From assembly GCF_014138045.1 (NCBI RefSeq), contig NZ_JACGXA010000001.1, positions 1,659,001 to 1,723,000 on the forward strand: a stretch of DNA of 64,000 bases, given 5' to 3'. The DNA is from Nocardioides ginsengisegetis (GTDB lineage: Bacteria > Actinomycetota > Actinomycetes > Propionibacteriales > Nocardioidaceae). Under the pieces are notes generated by a model. It did no database searches. It was not told where the DNA came from and saw only the letters and a program-made list of their open reading frames with translations. Shown here in pieces: positions 9,231 to 16,278 of the stretch. Within the stretch, counting starts at the first letter, position 1. Every line of letters starts with the position of its first letter. A program made the position numbers and the translations under genes.

Positions 9231-9511
9231 TGGGCAAGCGAACGTCAGCGAGCGGGATCGACTCCCCAAGGGAGCCCTTGGCAGCCCCAGTCTGGTTCTT
9301 GGCCGGACCCGCGACAGCAGAGGACCTCACTTCATCCGTCCCCCGAGTCACAGATCTTATAGTTCATGCGAAGAGGATGGGCACGGCGATCTCCGCGTGC
9401 GGCTTGAACGCAAGCACCTGGACCAAATTGTGGGACATTCCGTTCGTTGCTGCTTCGCCCGCGCGGCGATGCCCGACCTGCGCATTGCGTATCAGGGCAA
9501 CGGGGTGGTGA
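9227..9511 (+). CDS. Small unknown Cys-containing protein (94 aa), second of a coupled pair
   Basis: Unrecognised. GTG start with AAGGAAG 11 bases upstream, overlapping the preceding ORF by 4 bases. The C-terminal half has a spaced cysteine pattern, ACG-x(17..20)-CPTC, with tryptophans between (STWTKLWDIPF), resembling small actinobacterial zinc-binding domains. It may bind metal. Neighbouring genes suggest an accessory role in the catabolic cluster, but this is inference. Confidence 0.55.
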   Translation: MMGKRTSASGIDSPREPLAAPVWFLAGPATAEDLTSSVPRVTDLIVHAKRMGTAISACGLNASTWTKLWDIPFVAASPARRCPTCALRIRATGW

Positions 9512-9664
9512 GTGGGCGTTTCGACGGGCAGAGGCGGTCAACGATTTCGATTTGACGCTGTTCGTTCATACCCGGGACACATCACGAGCCTCGGACTCGG
9601 TTGCGCTGTAGCGACCAGCTGACTGAACTCAGCATTCCTTTGGCGCTCGATATTTGTTGGCCAT

Positions 9665-9681
9665 CAACTGAGTGGCAGTTG
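9665..9681. promoter_or_regulatory. Inverted repeat CAACTG-n5-CAGTTG
   Basis: A perfect 6+5+6 inverted repeat, followed by a third half-site-like GTTGAG. It lies 335 bases before SBP copy 2 and downstream of the two small ORFs; it could be a distal operator or a small hairpin. Confidence 0.3.
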
Positions 9682-9841
9682 TTGAGTTGGAGTGCCTCGA
9701 GGAGCCGAGGCCCCATCGGGTCGATGTAACTGAGCGCGCAGGCCGACTCTGGCGGTGTGGACGGCTCTTCCGTCGCCTTCTTCATTTTCGCACAGGGATG
9801 TGTCGCCTCAAGCGAGCCCTCGTCTTCGAGCGTTGGCCGAC

Positions 9842-9854
9842 CTGTGATTCACAG
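9842..9854. promoter_or_regulatory. Palindrome CTGTGATTCACAG (possible operator)
   Basis: A perfect 13-base palindrome, first of a cluster of three, 160 bases before the SBP copy 2 start. TGTGA-n-TCACA symmetry resembles CRP- or GntR-type sites, but the regulator cannot be named from sequence alone. Confidence 0.45.
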
Positions 9855-9883
9855 ATTGAGCTTGTGAACACGAGGCAACTGCG

Positions 9884-9901
9884 TGTTGGCCACGGCCAAC
9901 A
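9884..9901. promoter_or_regulatory. 18-base palindrome TGTTGGCCACGGCCAACA (possible operator)
   Basis: A perfect 8+2+8 inverted repeat centred about 123 bases upstream of the SBP copy 2 start. Size, perfection and central CG-rich symmetry fit an operator for a LacI-type sugar regulator. No such sequence occurs before SBP copy 1. Confidence 0.55.
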
Positions 9902-9913
9902 AACCGGCCTTAG

Positions 9914-9929
9914 CGTGATTCGCATCACG
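9914..9929. promoter_or_regulatory. Palindrome CGTGATTCGCATCACG (possible operator)
   Basis: A perfect 6+4+6 inverted repeat 87 bases upstream of the SBP copy 2 start. The base string CTTAGCGTG at its left edge also occurs upstream of SBP copy 1 (near 1213), which may be chance. Confidence 0.45.
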
Positions 9930-10013
9930 GGAAGGCTTGGCCACGAAATTCGCCGAACAGGCCCTGCTCGATCTACCAGGCGATTACTACTCATGAAGAT
10001 CTGAGGAATGAGC

Positions 10014-11057
10014 ACATGTTGTTTTCGAAGCGTCTCGTTGTGAAGCGGGCTGTGGTGTCGCTGGTGGTTTCTGGTTGTTTGGCCGTGTCGTTGGCCGGGT
10101 GTGGTTCTGGTGACTCGGCTGCCAAGGGTGGTGGTTCGTCTGCTGTTGGTGGTGGGGTGTCGGGCAAGGAGATCTACCTGGTTGGTGCGGGGGATGTGAA
10201 CCCCTGGACGAAGGTCTACAACTCGGTGATCGTGAAGCGTCTGCAGGCGGAGGGTGCGAAGGTGACCTACCTGCAGGATCCGTTCGATCCGCAGATCGAG
10301 GTGCAGAACTTGGACCGGGCGATCGCGGCCAAGCCGTACGCGATCATGCTGCTCGGCCTGGACTATCGGGCGCTGACCCCGAGTCTGACTCGTGCCAAGC
10401 AGGCCGGTATCCCGGTGGTGAACATGACATCGCCAGCGACGCCGGCCGGTGAGCTGATGGCGCTGTCGGTGGAGTCGAACAACCCCGAGTTGGGCAAGTT
10501 CGCAGCCCAGAACGTGATCGATGGACTGGCCGCTCAAGGCAAGACCCAGGGCAATGTCATCGCGATCACCGGGACGGCGGGCACGGAGATGGCGAATCTT
10601 CGGATCGAGGCGTTCAGGAAGGAGCTCGCGACCGTCCCCGGGCTGAACCTGGTCGCCGTGGAGGACGGCAACTGGGACCAGGCGACGTCGCAGAAGATCG
10701 CGCAGCAGTTGTTCGCCAAGTACGCATCCCAGGGCGGGATCCAGGCCGCGTACGGGATGGCCGACAACCAAGCGCTAGGCATCATCCAGGCTGCCAAGCA
10801 GGCCGGGCTGAGTGTCGGTGGGGCTGATGGTCTGGTCGTGAGCGGCAGCAACTGCTACCAGGCTGGGCTGGAGGCGATCAAGGCCGGTGAGATGTTCGGT
10901 ACGGGGACCCAGTCGCCCATCACGGAGGCGAACTTCACGGTCGATGAGGCGTTGAAGTTCTTCAACGGCGAAAAGGTCGAGACCACCCAGTACGCCCCCG
11001 AAGAGCGCATCACCAAGGACAACGTCCAGGACGCCATCGACGAAGGCATCTGCCCGT
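10014..11057. repeat. Exact 1044-bp duplicated segment, copy 2
   Basis: Identical by eye to 1358-2401, same orientation, 7.6 kb apart. It covers exactly the ORF from two bases before ATG to the first base of the stop codon. A recent duplication, gene conversion or an assembly artefact would each give such identity. Confidence 0.95.
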
Positions 11058-11059
11058 AA
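10016..11059 (+). CDS. CUT2-type ABC transporter substrate-binding lipoprotein, copy 2
   Basis: Protein identical to the product at 1360-2403 (347 aa; lipobox LAGC, Cys29). Unlike copy 1 it is not followed by ATPase and permease genes, so its protein must work with the importer encoded at 2400-5922 or another one. The upstream region is different: an AGGAATGAG-like site precedes the ATG and three palindromes lie within 175 bases. The stop is TAA rather than TGA. It may supply extra binding protein under separate control, for instance together with the CoA ligase gene downstream. Confidence 0.92.
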   Translation: MLFSKRLVVKRAVVSLVVSGCLAVSLAGCGSGDSAAKGGGSSAVGGGVSGKEIYLVGAGDVNPWTKVYNSVIVKRLQAEGAKVTYLQDPFDPQIEVQNLDRAIAAKPYAIMLLGLDYRALTPSLTRAKQAGIPVVNMTSPATPAGELMALSVESNNPELGKFAAQNVIDGLAAQGKTQGNVIAITGTAGTEMANLRIEAFRKELATVPGLNLVAVEDGNWDQATSQKIAQQLFAKYASQGGIQAAYGMADNQALGIIQAAKQAGLSVGGADGLVVSGSNCYQAGLEAIKAGEMFGTGTQSPITEANFTVDEALKFFNGEKVETTQYAPEERITKDNVQDAIDEGICP

Positions 11060-11231
11060 GTCCCACCCCGGCGTCGCCGTGGCGGAGCGTCTCGTACGAG
11101 TGGTTGATCTCCACGCTTGGGCACCTGTTCCAGCCGATGCAGATCGGGACTTCGTCAGTCGCAACCGCATCGTGGTCTCGACGCACACCGGCTACCGGTA
11201 CGCGCAGGTATCGACCGTTAACCACGATTGA
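11058..11231 (+). pseudogene. Possible 3' remnant of an older gene behind SBP copy 2
   Basis: From 11061 a frame with no start codon reads SHPGVAVAERLVRVVDLHAW..., then DADRDFVSRNRIVVSTHTGY, and stops at 11229-11231. Its composition is protein-like. It begins exactly where the duplicated SBP segment ends, as if the copy had replaced the front of another gene. I do not recognise the family; it may be chance coding in GC-rich DNA. Confidence 0.3.
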
Positions 11232-11427
11232 CTTCCGCGGGGCCAGCACCATGGCGGCGCTGGGACCCTCTTCCAGGACTCCTGACCCGTGTACTCGACC
11301 TCGTCCTGACAGTGTCCCGTAGCCACTACGCCCAACAGCTCGCACTGCGCCTCGAGGCAATGAGCGACTCGTGTAGCTCCTCAAGGGCAACAGCGCCATC
11401 TCCTCAGGAAAGGCAGAGACGGAACAG
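11060..11427. other. Intergenic region before the CoA ligase gene
   Basis: About 370 bases. The first 170 hold the possible gene remnant listed separately; the rest has no convincing ORF. It ends in CTCAGGAAAGGCAGAG, a ribosome binding site candidate somewhat far from the ATG at 11428. No clear promoter or operator seen. Confidence 0.4.
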
Positions 11428-12735
11428 ATGATTCGACTCACCCCGAATCCGGACGAACTCGACCCGATCGAGCGAGCCTCCCTGGATGAGTTGCGGGCCG
11501 TTCAACTCGAGCGTCTTCAGTGGTCGGTACGACACGCCTACGACAACGTGCGTCACTACCGATCGGCGCTCGACGGTGCGGGAGTGCACCCGGACGACAT
11601 CCGCGAACTGGACGACATTGCAAAGTTGCCCTTCACGACCAAGGCAGACCTTCGCGACAACTATCCGTTCAACATGTTTGCGGTTCCCCGGACTCAGGTG
11701 GCCCGTGTACACGCCTCGTCCGGGACGACGGGGAAGGCCACCGTCGTCGGGTACACGAAGGCCGACCTCGACATGTGGGCATCCGTGATGGCCAGAAGCA
11801 TTCGGGCCGCCGGCGGTCGCTCGGGGCATGTCTTGCACAACGCCTACGGTTACGGCCTGTTCACCGGAGGTCTCGGGGCTCACGGCGGTGCCGAACGGCT
11901 GGGATGCACTGTGGTTCCAGTGTCTGGGGGCATGACCGAACGTCAGGTGCAGCTCATCACGGACTTCGAACCAGACGTCATCATGGTGACGCCGTCTTAC
12001 ATGCTCAACATCGTCGACGAGATGGAGCGTCAGGGTATTGATCCACGTACGACCTCACTCCAGGTCGGGATCTTCGGAGCTGAGCCGTGGACGAATGAGA
12101 TGCGAGCTGCCATGGAGGAACGCCTCGACATCCACGCCGTCGACATCTACGGCCTCTCGGAGGTCGTGGGTCCGGGCGTGGCTCAGGAGTGTGTCGAGAC
12201 CAAGGACGGCTTGCATGTCTGGGAGGACCACTTCTACCCGGAGATCATCGATCCGGTGACGGGCCACGTTCTGCCCGATGGCGAGCGCGGCGAGCTCGTG
12301 TTCACGTCCATTACCAAGGAAGCGATGCCGGTGCTGCGATACCGGACGCGGGACCTGACCCGTCTGCTCCCCGGTACAGCGCGGCCAATGCGTCGCATCG
12401 AGAAGATCACTGGTCGTACCGACGACATGATCATCCTGCGAGGAGTCAATCTCTTCCCGACCCAGATCGAGGGCCTGGTCATGACGGTTCCTGAGCTGAC
12501 GCCCCACTTCGAGTGTGTCCTCGAGCGCAGCGGCAACCTCGACGCATTGACGGTTCGTGTCGAAAGGGAAGCGAGTGCGAGCCTCGACTCGACCAGGGCC
12601 GCAGGCTCTCACTTGTGCAAGCTCGTTAAGAACAAGATCGGCGTGACTATCGCCGTCGAGGTCGTTGAGCCCGGGGCCATTGAACGATCCGTTGGAAAGA
12701 TGAAGCGAGTCGTAGACAATCGACCCAAGAAATAG
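11428..12735 (+). CDS. paaK: Phenylacetate-CoA ligase-like (PaaK-type) enzyme
   Basis: AMP-forming aryl/carboxylate-CoA ligase of 435 aa, the usual PaaK length. N-terminal RLQWSVRHAYDNVRHYR, the ATP-binding loop ASSGTTGKATVVGYT, IFGAEPWT, YGLSEVVGPGVA (A5 motif), the A8 region ITGRTDDMIILRGVNLFPTQIE and a C-terminal lysine in RSVGKMKRVVDNR fit the family. It activates phenylacetate or a related aromatic/carboxylic acid to its CoA thioester. No paa epoxidase genes are nearby, so the substrate may differ; the gene symbol reflects family only. Context suggests it belongs to the same catabolic region. Confidence 0.85.
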   Translation: MIRLTPNPDELDPIERASLDELRAVQLERLQWSVRHAYDNVRHYRSALDGAGVHPDDIRELDDIAKLPFTTKADLRDNYPFNMFAVPRTQVARVHASSGTTGKATVVGYTKADLDMWASVMARSIRAAGGRSGHVLHNAYGYGLFTGGLGAHGGAERLGCTVVPVSGGMTERQVQLITDFEPDVIMVTPSYMLNIVDEMERQGIDPRTTSLQVGIFGAEPWTNEMRAAMEERLDIHAVDIYGLSEVVGPGVAQECVETKDGLHVWEDHFYPEIIDPVTGHVLPDGERGELVFTSITKEAMPVLRYRTRDLTRLLPGTARPMRRIEKITGRTDDMIILRGVNLFPTQIEGLVMTVPELTPHFECVLERSGNLDALTVRVEREASASLDSTRAAGSHLCKLVKNKIGVTIAVEVVEPGAIERSVGKMKRVVDNRPKK

Positions 12736-12736
12736 C

Positions 12737-12767
12737 TGAGTCCCGTCTGCGCTAAGCACTGGGCTCA
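12737..12767 (+). terminator. Hairpin after the CoA ligase gene
   Basis: TGAGTCC and GGGCTCA form a 7-bp stem (one G-T pair) starting one base after the ligase stop. There is no T tract; it plausibly separates the catabolic genes from the toxin-antitoxin pair. Confidence 0.4.
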
Positions 12768-12924
12768 CCACAGTTTCGATTGTCTACCGACAGGCGAGCG
12801 GAACACGTTGCTGTGCGAAACGCAAGACATAGGGGTTGACCCACTGGAGCGAACGCGTTCCGTAGGGCTATTGGGGGAGAGAGTAGGGGTAGATCTACGC
12901 CCCGAATTGAGCTATTGCGTTTGC

Positions 12925-12939
12925 TTCGAATATTGCGAA
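12925..12939. promoter_or_regulatory. Possible toxin-antitoxin operator
   Basis: TTCGAATATTGCGAA is an imperfect inverted repeat (TTCG...CGAA) with a repeated CGAATA unit, 29 bases before the antitoxin start in an otherwise A/T-richer stretch. Autoregulated toxin-antitoxin promoters commonly have such a site; binding by the upstream HTH protein is inferred. Confidence 0.35.
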
Positions 12940-12967
12940 TACTGGGGGCCTCAAGAGAGGAGACACC

Positions 12968-13423
12968 ATGACCGCGTTGGCGCTCGCCCCCGTCCAGCCC
13001 GATGAGTCCGACATCAGCACCGCCGTCGAGGCGCTGCCGCACATCAAGGACTACCTCGCCACCCATCACGACAGCGTGATCCGCCTCGTCGTCTCTGACG
13101 ACCCCGAGGAGACGCTCGTCGTCCCGCGCGGCGCCGTCGAGCTCCTCGCCCGCGTGCTCGCGCACATGGCCGCCGGACAGGGCGTCTCGGTCGTGCCCGC
13201 CCACGCCGAGCTCACCACCCAACAGGCAGCCGACCTCCTCAACGTCAGCCGGCCGTTCCTCATCGGCCTGCTCGACGCCGGCCAGATCGAGTACCGCAAG
13301 GTCGGCAAACACCGCCGGATCAAGGCCCAGTCACTGATGGCCTACCTGGCACGTGACGACCATGAGCGCCGCGAGGCCGCTGACGAGTTGACCCGACTGA
13401 ACCACGAGCTGGGCCTGCTCTGA
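12968..13423 (+). CDS. Antitoxin with excisionase-type helix-turn-helix
   Basis: Protein of 151 aa paired with the PIN toxin downstream. The C-terminal half carries an excisionase/MerR-like HTH (TTQQAADLLNVSRPFLIGLL ... KVGKHRRIKAQSLMAYL), which binds DNA and probably autoregulates the operon; the N-terminal part is a partner for toxin binding (inference). A GAGAGGAG site precedes the ATG. It stops one base before the PIN start. Confidence 0.85.
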   Translation: MTALALAPVQPDESDISTAVEALPHIKDYLATHHDSVIRLVVSDDPEETLVVPRGAVELLARVLAHMAAGQGVSVVPAHAELTTQQAADLLNVSRPFLIGLLDAGQIEYRKVGKHRRIKAQSLMAYLARDDHERREAADELTRLNHELGLL

Positions 13424-13424
13424 G

Positions 13425-13976
13425 GTGCCTTTCGTCGTCCTCTACGACGCCAACGTGCTCTACCGGAGCACGCTCCGCGACCTCCTGATCCGCGTCGCGC
13501 AAGCCGGACTCGTCCAGGCCAAGTGGACCGACCAGATCCTCGACGAGGTCTTCGACAACCTCACCGCGAACCGACCCGACCTCGACCCGGCGAAGCTGGC
13601 CCGCACCCGCGACCTCATGAACCGGGCCGTCCGCGACTGCCTCGTCACCGGCTACGAACCCCTCATCGACGCGATCGACCTGCCAGATCCCGACGACCGC
13701 CACGTGCTCGCAGCCGCGATCAAGGCCCGCGCCCAAGTGATCGTGACCAACAACCTCAAGGACTTCCCGCCCTCAACGCTCGAGACGTGGGACATGGAGG
13801 CGAAGTCACCCGACGACTTCATCCTCGACCAGATCGACCTCAGCCGCGAGGCGGTCTACAGCGCTGTCCAACGGATTGCCGACTCTCGTGAGAACCCGCC
13901 GGCGACGTTCTCCAACGTCCTCGCCATGCTCGAGCGCGACGGCCTGGTTGAGTCGGCTGCCGCCCTACGCCCCTGA
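13425..13976 (+). CDS. PIN-domain toxin (predicted ribonuclease)
   Basis: Metal-dependent endoribonuclease fold, 183 aa. Conserved acidic positions are visible: Asp in LYDANVLY (residue 8), Glu/Asp in ILDEVFDNL, and Asp in DPDDRHVLAAAI, followed by AQVIVTNNLKDFP. GTG start one base after the antitoxin stop. A type II toxin of the HTH-antitoxin/PIN group; in an island it probably acts in maintenance or abortive response. The RNA target is unknown. Confidence 0.87.
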   Translation: MPFVVLYDANVLYRSTLRDLLIRVAQAGLVQAKWTDQILDEVFDNLTANRPDLDPAKLARTRDLMNRAVRDCLVTGYEPLIDAIDLPDPDDRHVLAAAIKARAQVIVTNNLKDFPPSTLETWDMEAKSPDDFILDQIDLSREAVYSAVQRIADSRENPPATFSNVLAMLERDGLVESAAALRP

Positions 13977-14472
13977 AGCTCGGGGCGGTCCGCCCTGGGG
14001 CTCCTGAGCGGGTCAGGCACTCCTCTGCCCTGACCCTGCATCTGGGGATGGAGATCCGGACCTCGCGCGCACGTTGGCTGACTCTGGCTCAGGAGCTGCG
14101 GACGGACATTCGCCCAGAAGGGAGGAGTGGCTGTGGCGCTGTCCTCGGCCGCACCGTCGATGGCTCGACCAGCATGGCTGGGGCCACCAAAAGGGCGGAC
14201 ATCGGTGCGATCGCGCACCACCGGCGGCAAAGGACGCATGCGGCGACAGTCGTAGGCGACGGTATGACGCGGCTGACATTCCGGTCCTGGTCCACTCTTA
14301 CTTCTCACCCGTACCTGGTACGCCAGAGTTCGCTGTGCGGGAAATCGGCCTTGTCCAGGCTTCACCGTGGCGGCCGAGCAGCCATTGCAACTGTTGGCAA
14401 CTCCTTCGGACCCGGCAACCTTCGCGTTCGACTACCCGCGGTCAAGGCCCGTCGGCGGCATGACTTAATCAA
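13977..14472. other. Intergenic region between PIN toxin and ATPase operon end
   Basis: About 500 bases between convergent genes. It holds the hairpin at 14010-14036 and no convincing gene; small ORFs on both strands lack ribosome sites and have shadow-like composition. Possibly leftover DNA from insertion of one of the two neighbouring modules. Confidence 0.45.
14010..14036 (+). terminator. Hairpin after the PIN toxin gene
   Basis: GGGTCAGGCA pairs with TGCCCTGACCC (one bulged base) around a 6-base loop, 34 bases after the toxin stop. Strong stem, no T run; a probable terminator for the toxin-antitoxin operon. Confidence 0.5.
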
Positions 14473-16278
14473 CTAGCCCGGAGCCGATGACCCGGACGCG
14501 TGTGACTGCCTGACGTCGACAAGGTGGACATGGTGACTGTCCCTAGCGCGGAGCTGTCGGGCGAGTGGGTCCTCGTATGTCGTAACGACTACCTGTCTTA
14601 CGGAGCCGTCGCCTGCTGTGATTCTGGAGAGCATGTTCGCGACGTGGCGGCGGACGTCAGGGTCTAGATGTTCGAGGGGTTCGTCGAACCAGATGAAGTC
14701 CGCGACAGAGGTGAGATGGGCGACAACCAGACGGAGCAGGATGGTCGCACCCATCCCTTCGCCTGTGCTGAAGGAGTCGAAGGGGACGTCGTGGCCGTTG
14801 ACTTGTCGCGTGATGGTGCCGTCCGCGCGTGTAGTGAGTGAGCCTCGGTCTGGGAAGAGTCCTGACCAGCGCTGGTTCACTTCGGTCGCGATCGGACTGA
14901 CTGTGGTCTCAAGTACCTCGTCGAGGGTCGCCTGGGTCGTCTCGATTGCGACGCGCAGTTTGGCTTCGCGGCGGAAGAGGCGCTCGAGTTCACGCATTGC
15001 CTGGTCGGCGTATCGGGCGGCTTCCAGATCGCGCTGCGCCTGAGTGGCGTCAGCCCTGGCCTCGACGAGCGCGTCCATCACCTCGGTGACGGCAAGCCTG
15101 GCAGAGTCACGTTCGTCGTCCGCGAATGCGGTGGAGTCTTGGTGGGTCGGTTCGGCCGGGAGGGCCCGCATGCTCGCGAGGTCGTCTTGAAGCTCAAGGA
15201 GCTGGGTGCGCTGATCCGTGAGATGTGCCTCGAGATCCGCCAACTCGGCAGCGCGTTGTTCGAGTGTGGCGAGTTCGTTGTCGGCTTCGATGTGGGCGTT
15301 GTCGATGGTCTGGTCATCGAGGGGACGTCGGCAGACGGGGCAGTCGGCGTGGGACTCGTCGAGTCGTAGGCGATTAGCCCTGACGGCGTCGGCTTGGCTC
15401 GCGGCGACGGCGATGTCCACGCGTACGGTGCCGACTGATTGTTCGAGTGACGCAAGGGCGATTCGAATCGTCTCTTCGACAGCTGCCGCTGTGGTCCTTG
15501 TTCTCAACTTCTCTGAGGTTCTGCGGGCCAATTCTTCAAGTTCTGCGTGGCGGGCTTGGCTGGCGGCGACCCAACTTGCGTGCGCGTCTTGAAAACGGAA
15601 GTACTCGCGCACCCTCTCCTGCCGGACCTGTGCAGCTTCCAGCCGGACCGTTAGTCCCTCCACGCTGGCTTGGGTGTTTCGGACCAGTTGCGAGAGGTCG
15701 GCGAGCCGTTTCGCGCTAGCCGAGTTGGTCTGCTTGATGCCTCGGATCGCGCGTTCGTTTTCTCTCTTCAGGTGGTCGAGACGCGAAAGGGCGGAGCGGA
15801 GACCGTCGATGCCAAAGAGCCGACCGAGGTGGTTCTCCAGACCGAGGGTGTGCGGTTTGTCGTCGTCGCGGTTCGGGGCCGGCATGGTGAGCCGCGCGAG
15901 GAACGCAGGGTCGGTCTTGTACTCCGATGTGAGGAGCGCTGGTAGTTCCGCTGATGCCACGGCGGTGCCGTCGATGGCGATCTGGGGGCCTGGCTGAGTG
16001 TCCTTGCGTGTCCGTGGGCGGGTGATGGGCCGGGCGATCGTGAGGACTCGCCCGCTCGGAAGAATTAGTTCGACCGTGGCTTGGGCAGAGTCTGCCCCGA
16101 CCCGGATTGCTGATTCAGGAGTGGGGCCGAGGGTGCCGAAGAGCGCCCAACGGGCGGCCTCAATCATGGATGTCTTTCCGACACCGTTGGTGGCGACAAC
16201 GAAGGTCACACCCTCTTTGAACTCGATCTCGACGTCGGCGTAGTTGCGCCAATCGCGGAGCCGGAGAGTCTTAATCAT
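14473..16278 (-). CDS. Rad50/SMC-like ATPase with zinc hook
   Basis: ABC-type ATPase of 601 aa. The N-terminus (MIKTLRLRDWRNYADVEIEF) leads to Walker A ATNGVGKTS (residues 29-37). Two charged coiled-coil stretches flank a CPVC zinc-hook motif near residue 315, and the C-terminus has the signature SFSTGEGMGATILLRLVVAH and Walker B DFIWFDEPLEHLD. This is a compact Rad50/RecF-like machine that should bind DNA ends or nucleic acid and dimerise. ATG at 16278 follows GGAGGAG and overlaps the upstream gene's end by 8 bases. No nuclease partner (Mre11-like) is adjacent; it is the last gene of a three-gene operon. Confidence 0.85.
   Translation of the reverse strand: MIKTLRLRDWRNYADVEIEFKEGVTFVVATNGVGKTSMIEAARWALFGTLGPTPESAIRVGADSAQATVELILPSGRVLTIARPITRPRTRKDTQPGPQIAIDGTAVASAELPALLTSEYKTDPAFLARLTMPAPNRDDDKPHTLGLENHLGRLFGIDGLRSALSRLDHLKRENERAIRGIKQTNSASAKRLADLSQLVRNTQASVEGLTVRLEAAQVRQERVREYFRFQDAHASWVAASQARHAELEELARRTSEKLRTRTTAAAVEETIRIALASLEQSVGTVRVDIAVAASQADAVRANRLRLDESHADCPVCRRPLDDQTIDNAHIEADNELATLEQRAAELADLEAHLTDQRTQLLELQDDLASMRALPAEPTHQDSTAFADDERDSARLAVTEVMDALVEARADATQAQRDLEAARYADQAMRELERLFRREAKLRVAIETTQATLDEVLETTVSPIATEVNQRWSGLFPDRGSLTTRADGTITRQVNGHDVPFDSFSTGEGMGATILLRLVVAHLTSVADFIWFDEPLEHLDPDVRRHVANMLSRITAGDGSVRQVVVTTYEDPLARQLRARDSHHVHLVDVRQSHASGSSAPG

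Larger units (their letters stand above)
9512..10015. other. Palindrome-rich intergenic region before SBP copy 2
   Basis: About 500 bases with no credible gene (a 110-codon ORF at 9672-10004 has no RBS and Arg-rich nonsense composition). It contains four short perfect inverted repeats (9665-9681, 9842-9854, 9884-9901, 9914-9929), three of them within 90 bases, and then the start of the second binding-protein gene. It looks like a control region with several operators. Confidence 0.55.

Noticed and set aside
9782..10771. Antisense ORF repeated opposite both SBP copies
   Set aside because: Its repetition just follows the exact DNA duplication; His/Arg/Gln-rich nonsense and no start signals.
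1358..11057. Composite transposon flanked by the two SBP copies
   Set aside because: The repeats are complete transporter genes without transposase, terminal inverted repeats or target duplications.
12968..13976. Excisionase of an integrative element rather than an antitoxin
   Set aside because: The HTH resembles excisionases, but the gene is coupled to a PIN-domain gene and no integrase is nearby, so toxin-antitoxin is the better call.
14473..16278. RecF/RecN housekeeping repair gene
   Set aside because: RecF-like N-terminus, but the zinc hook, the short length and the sigma/anti-sigma operon context do not fit recF or recN.
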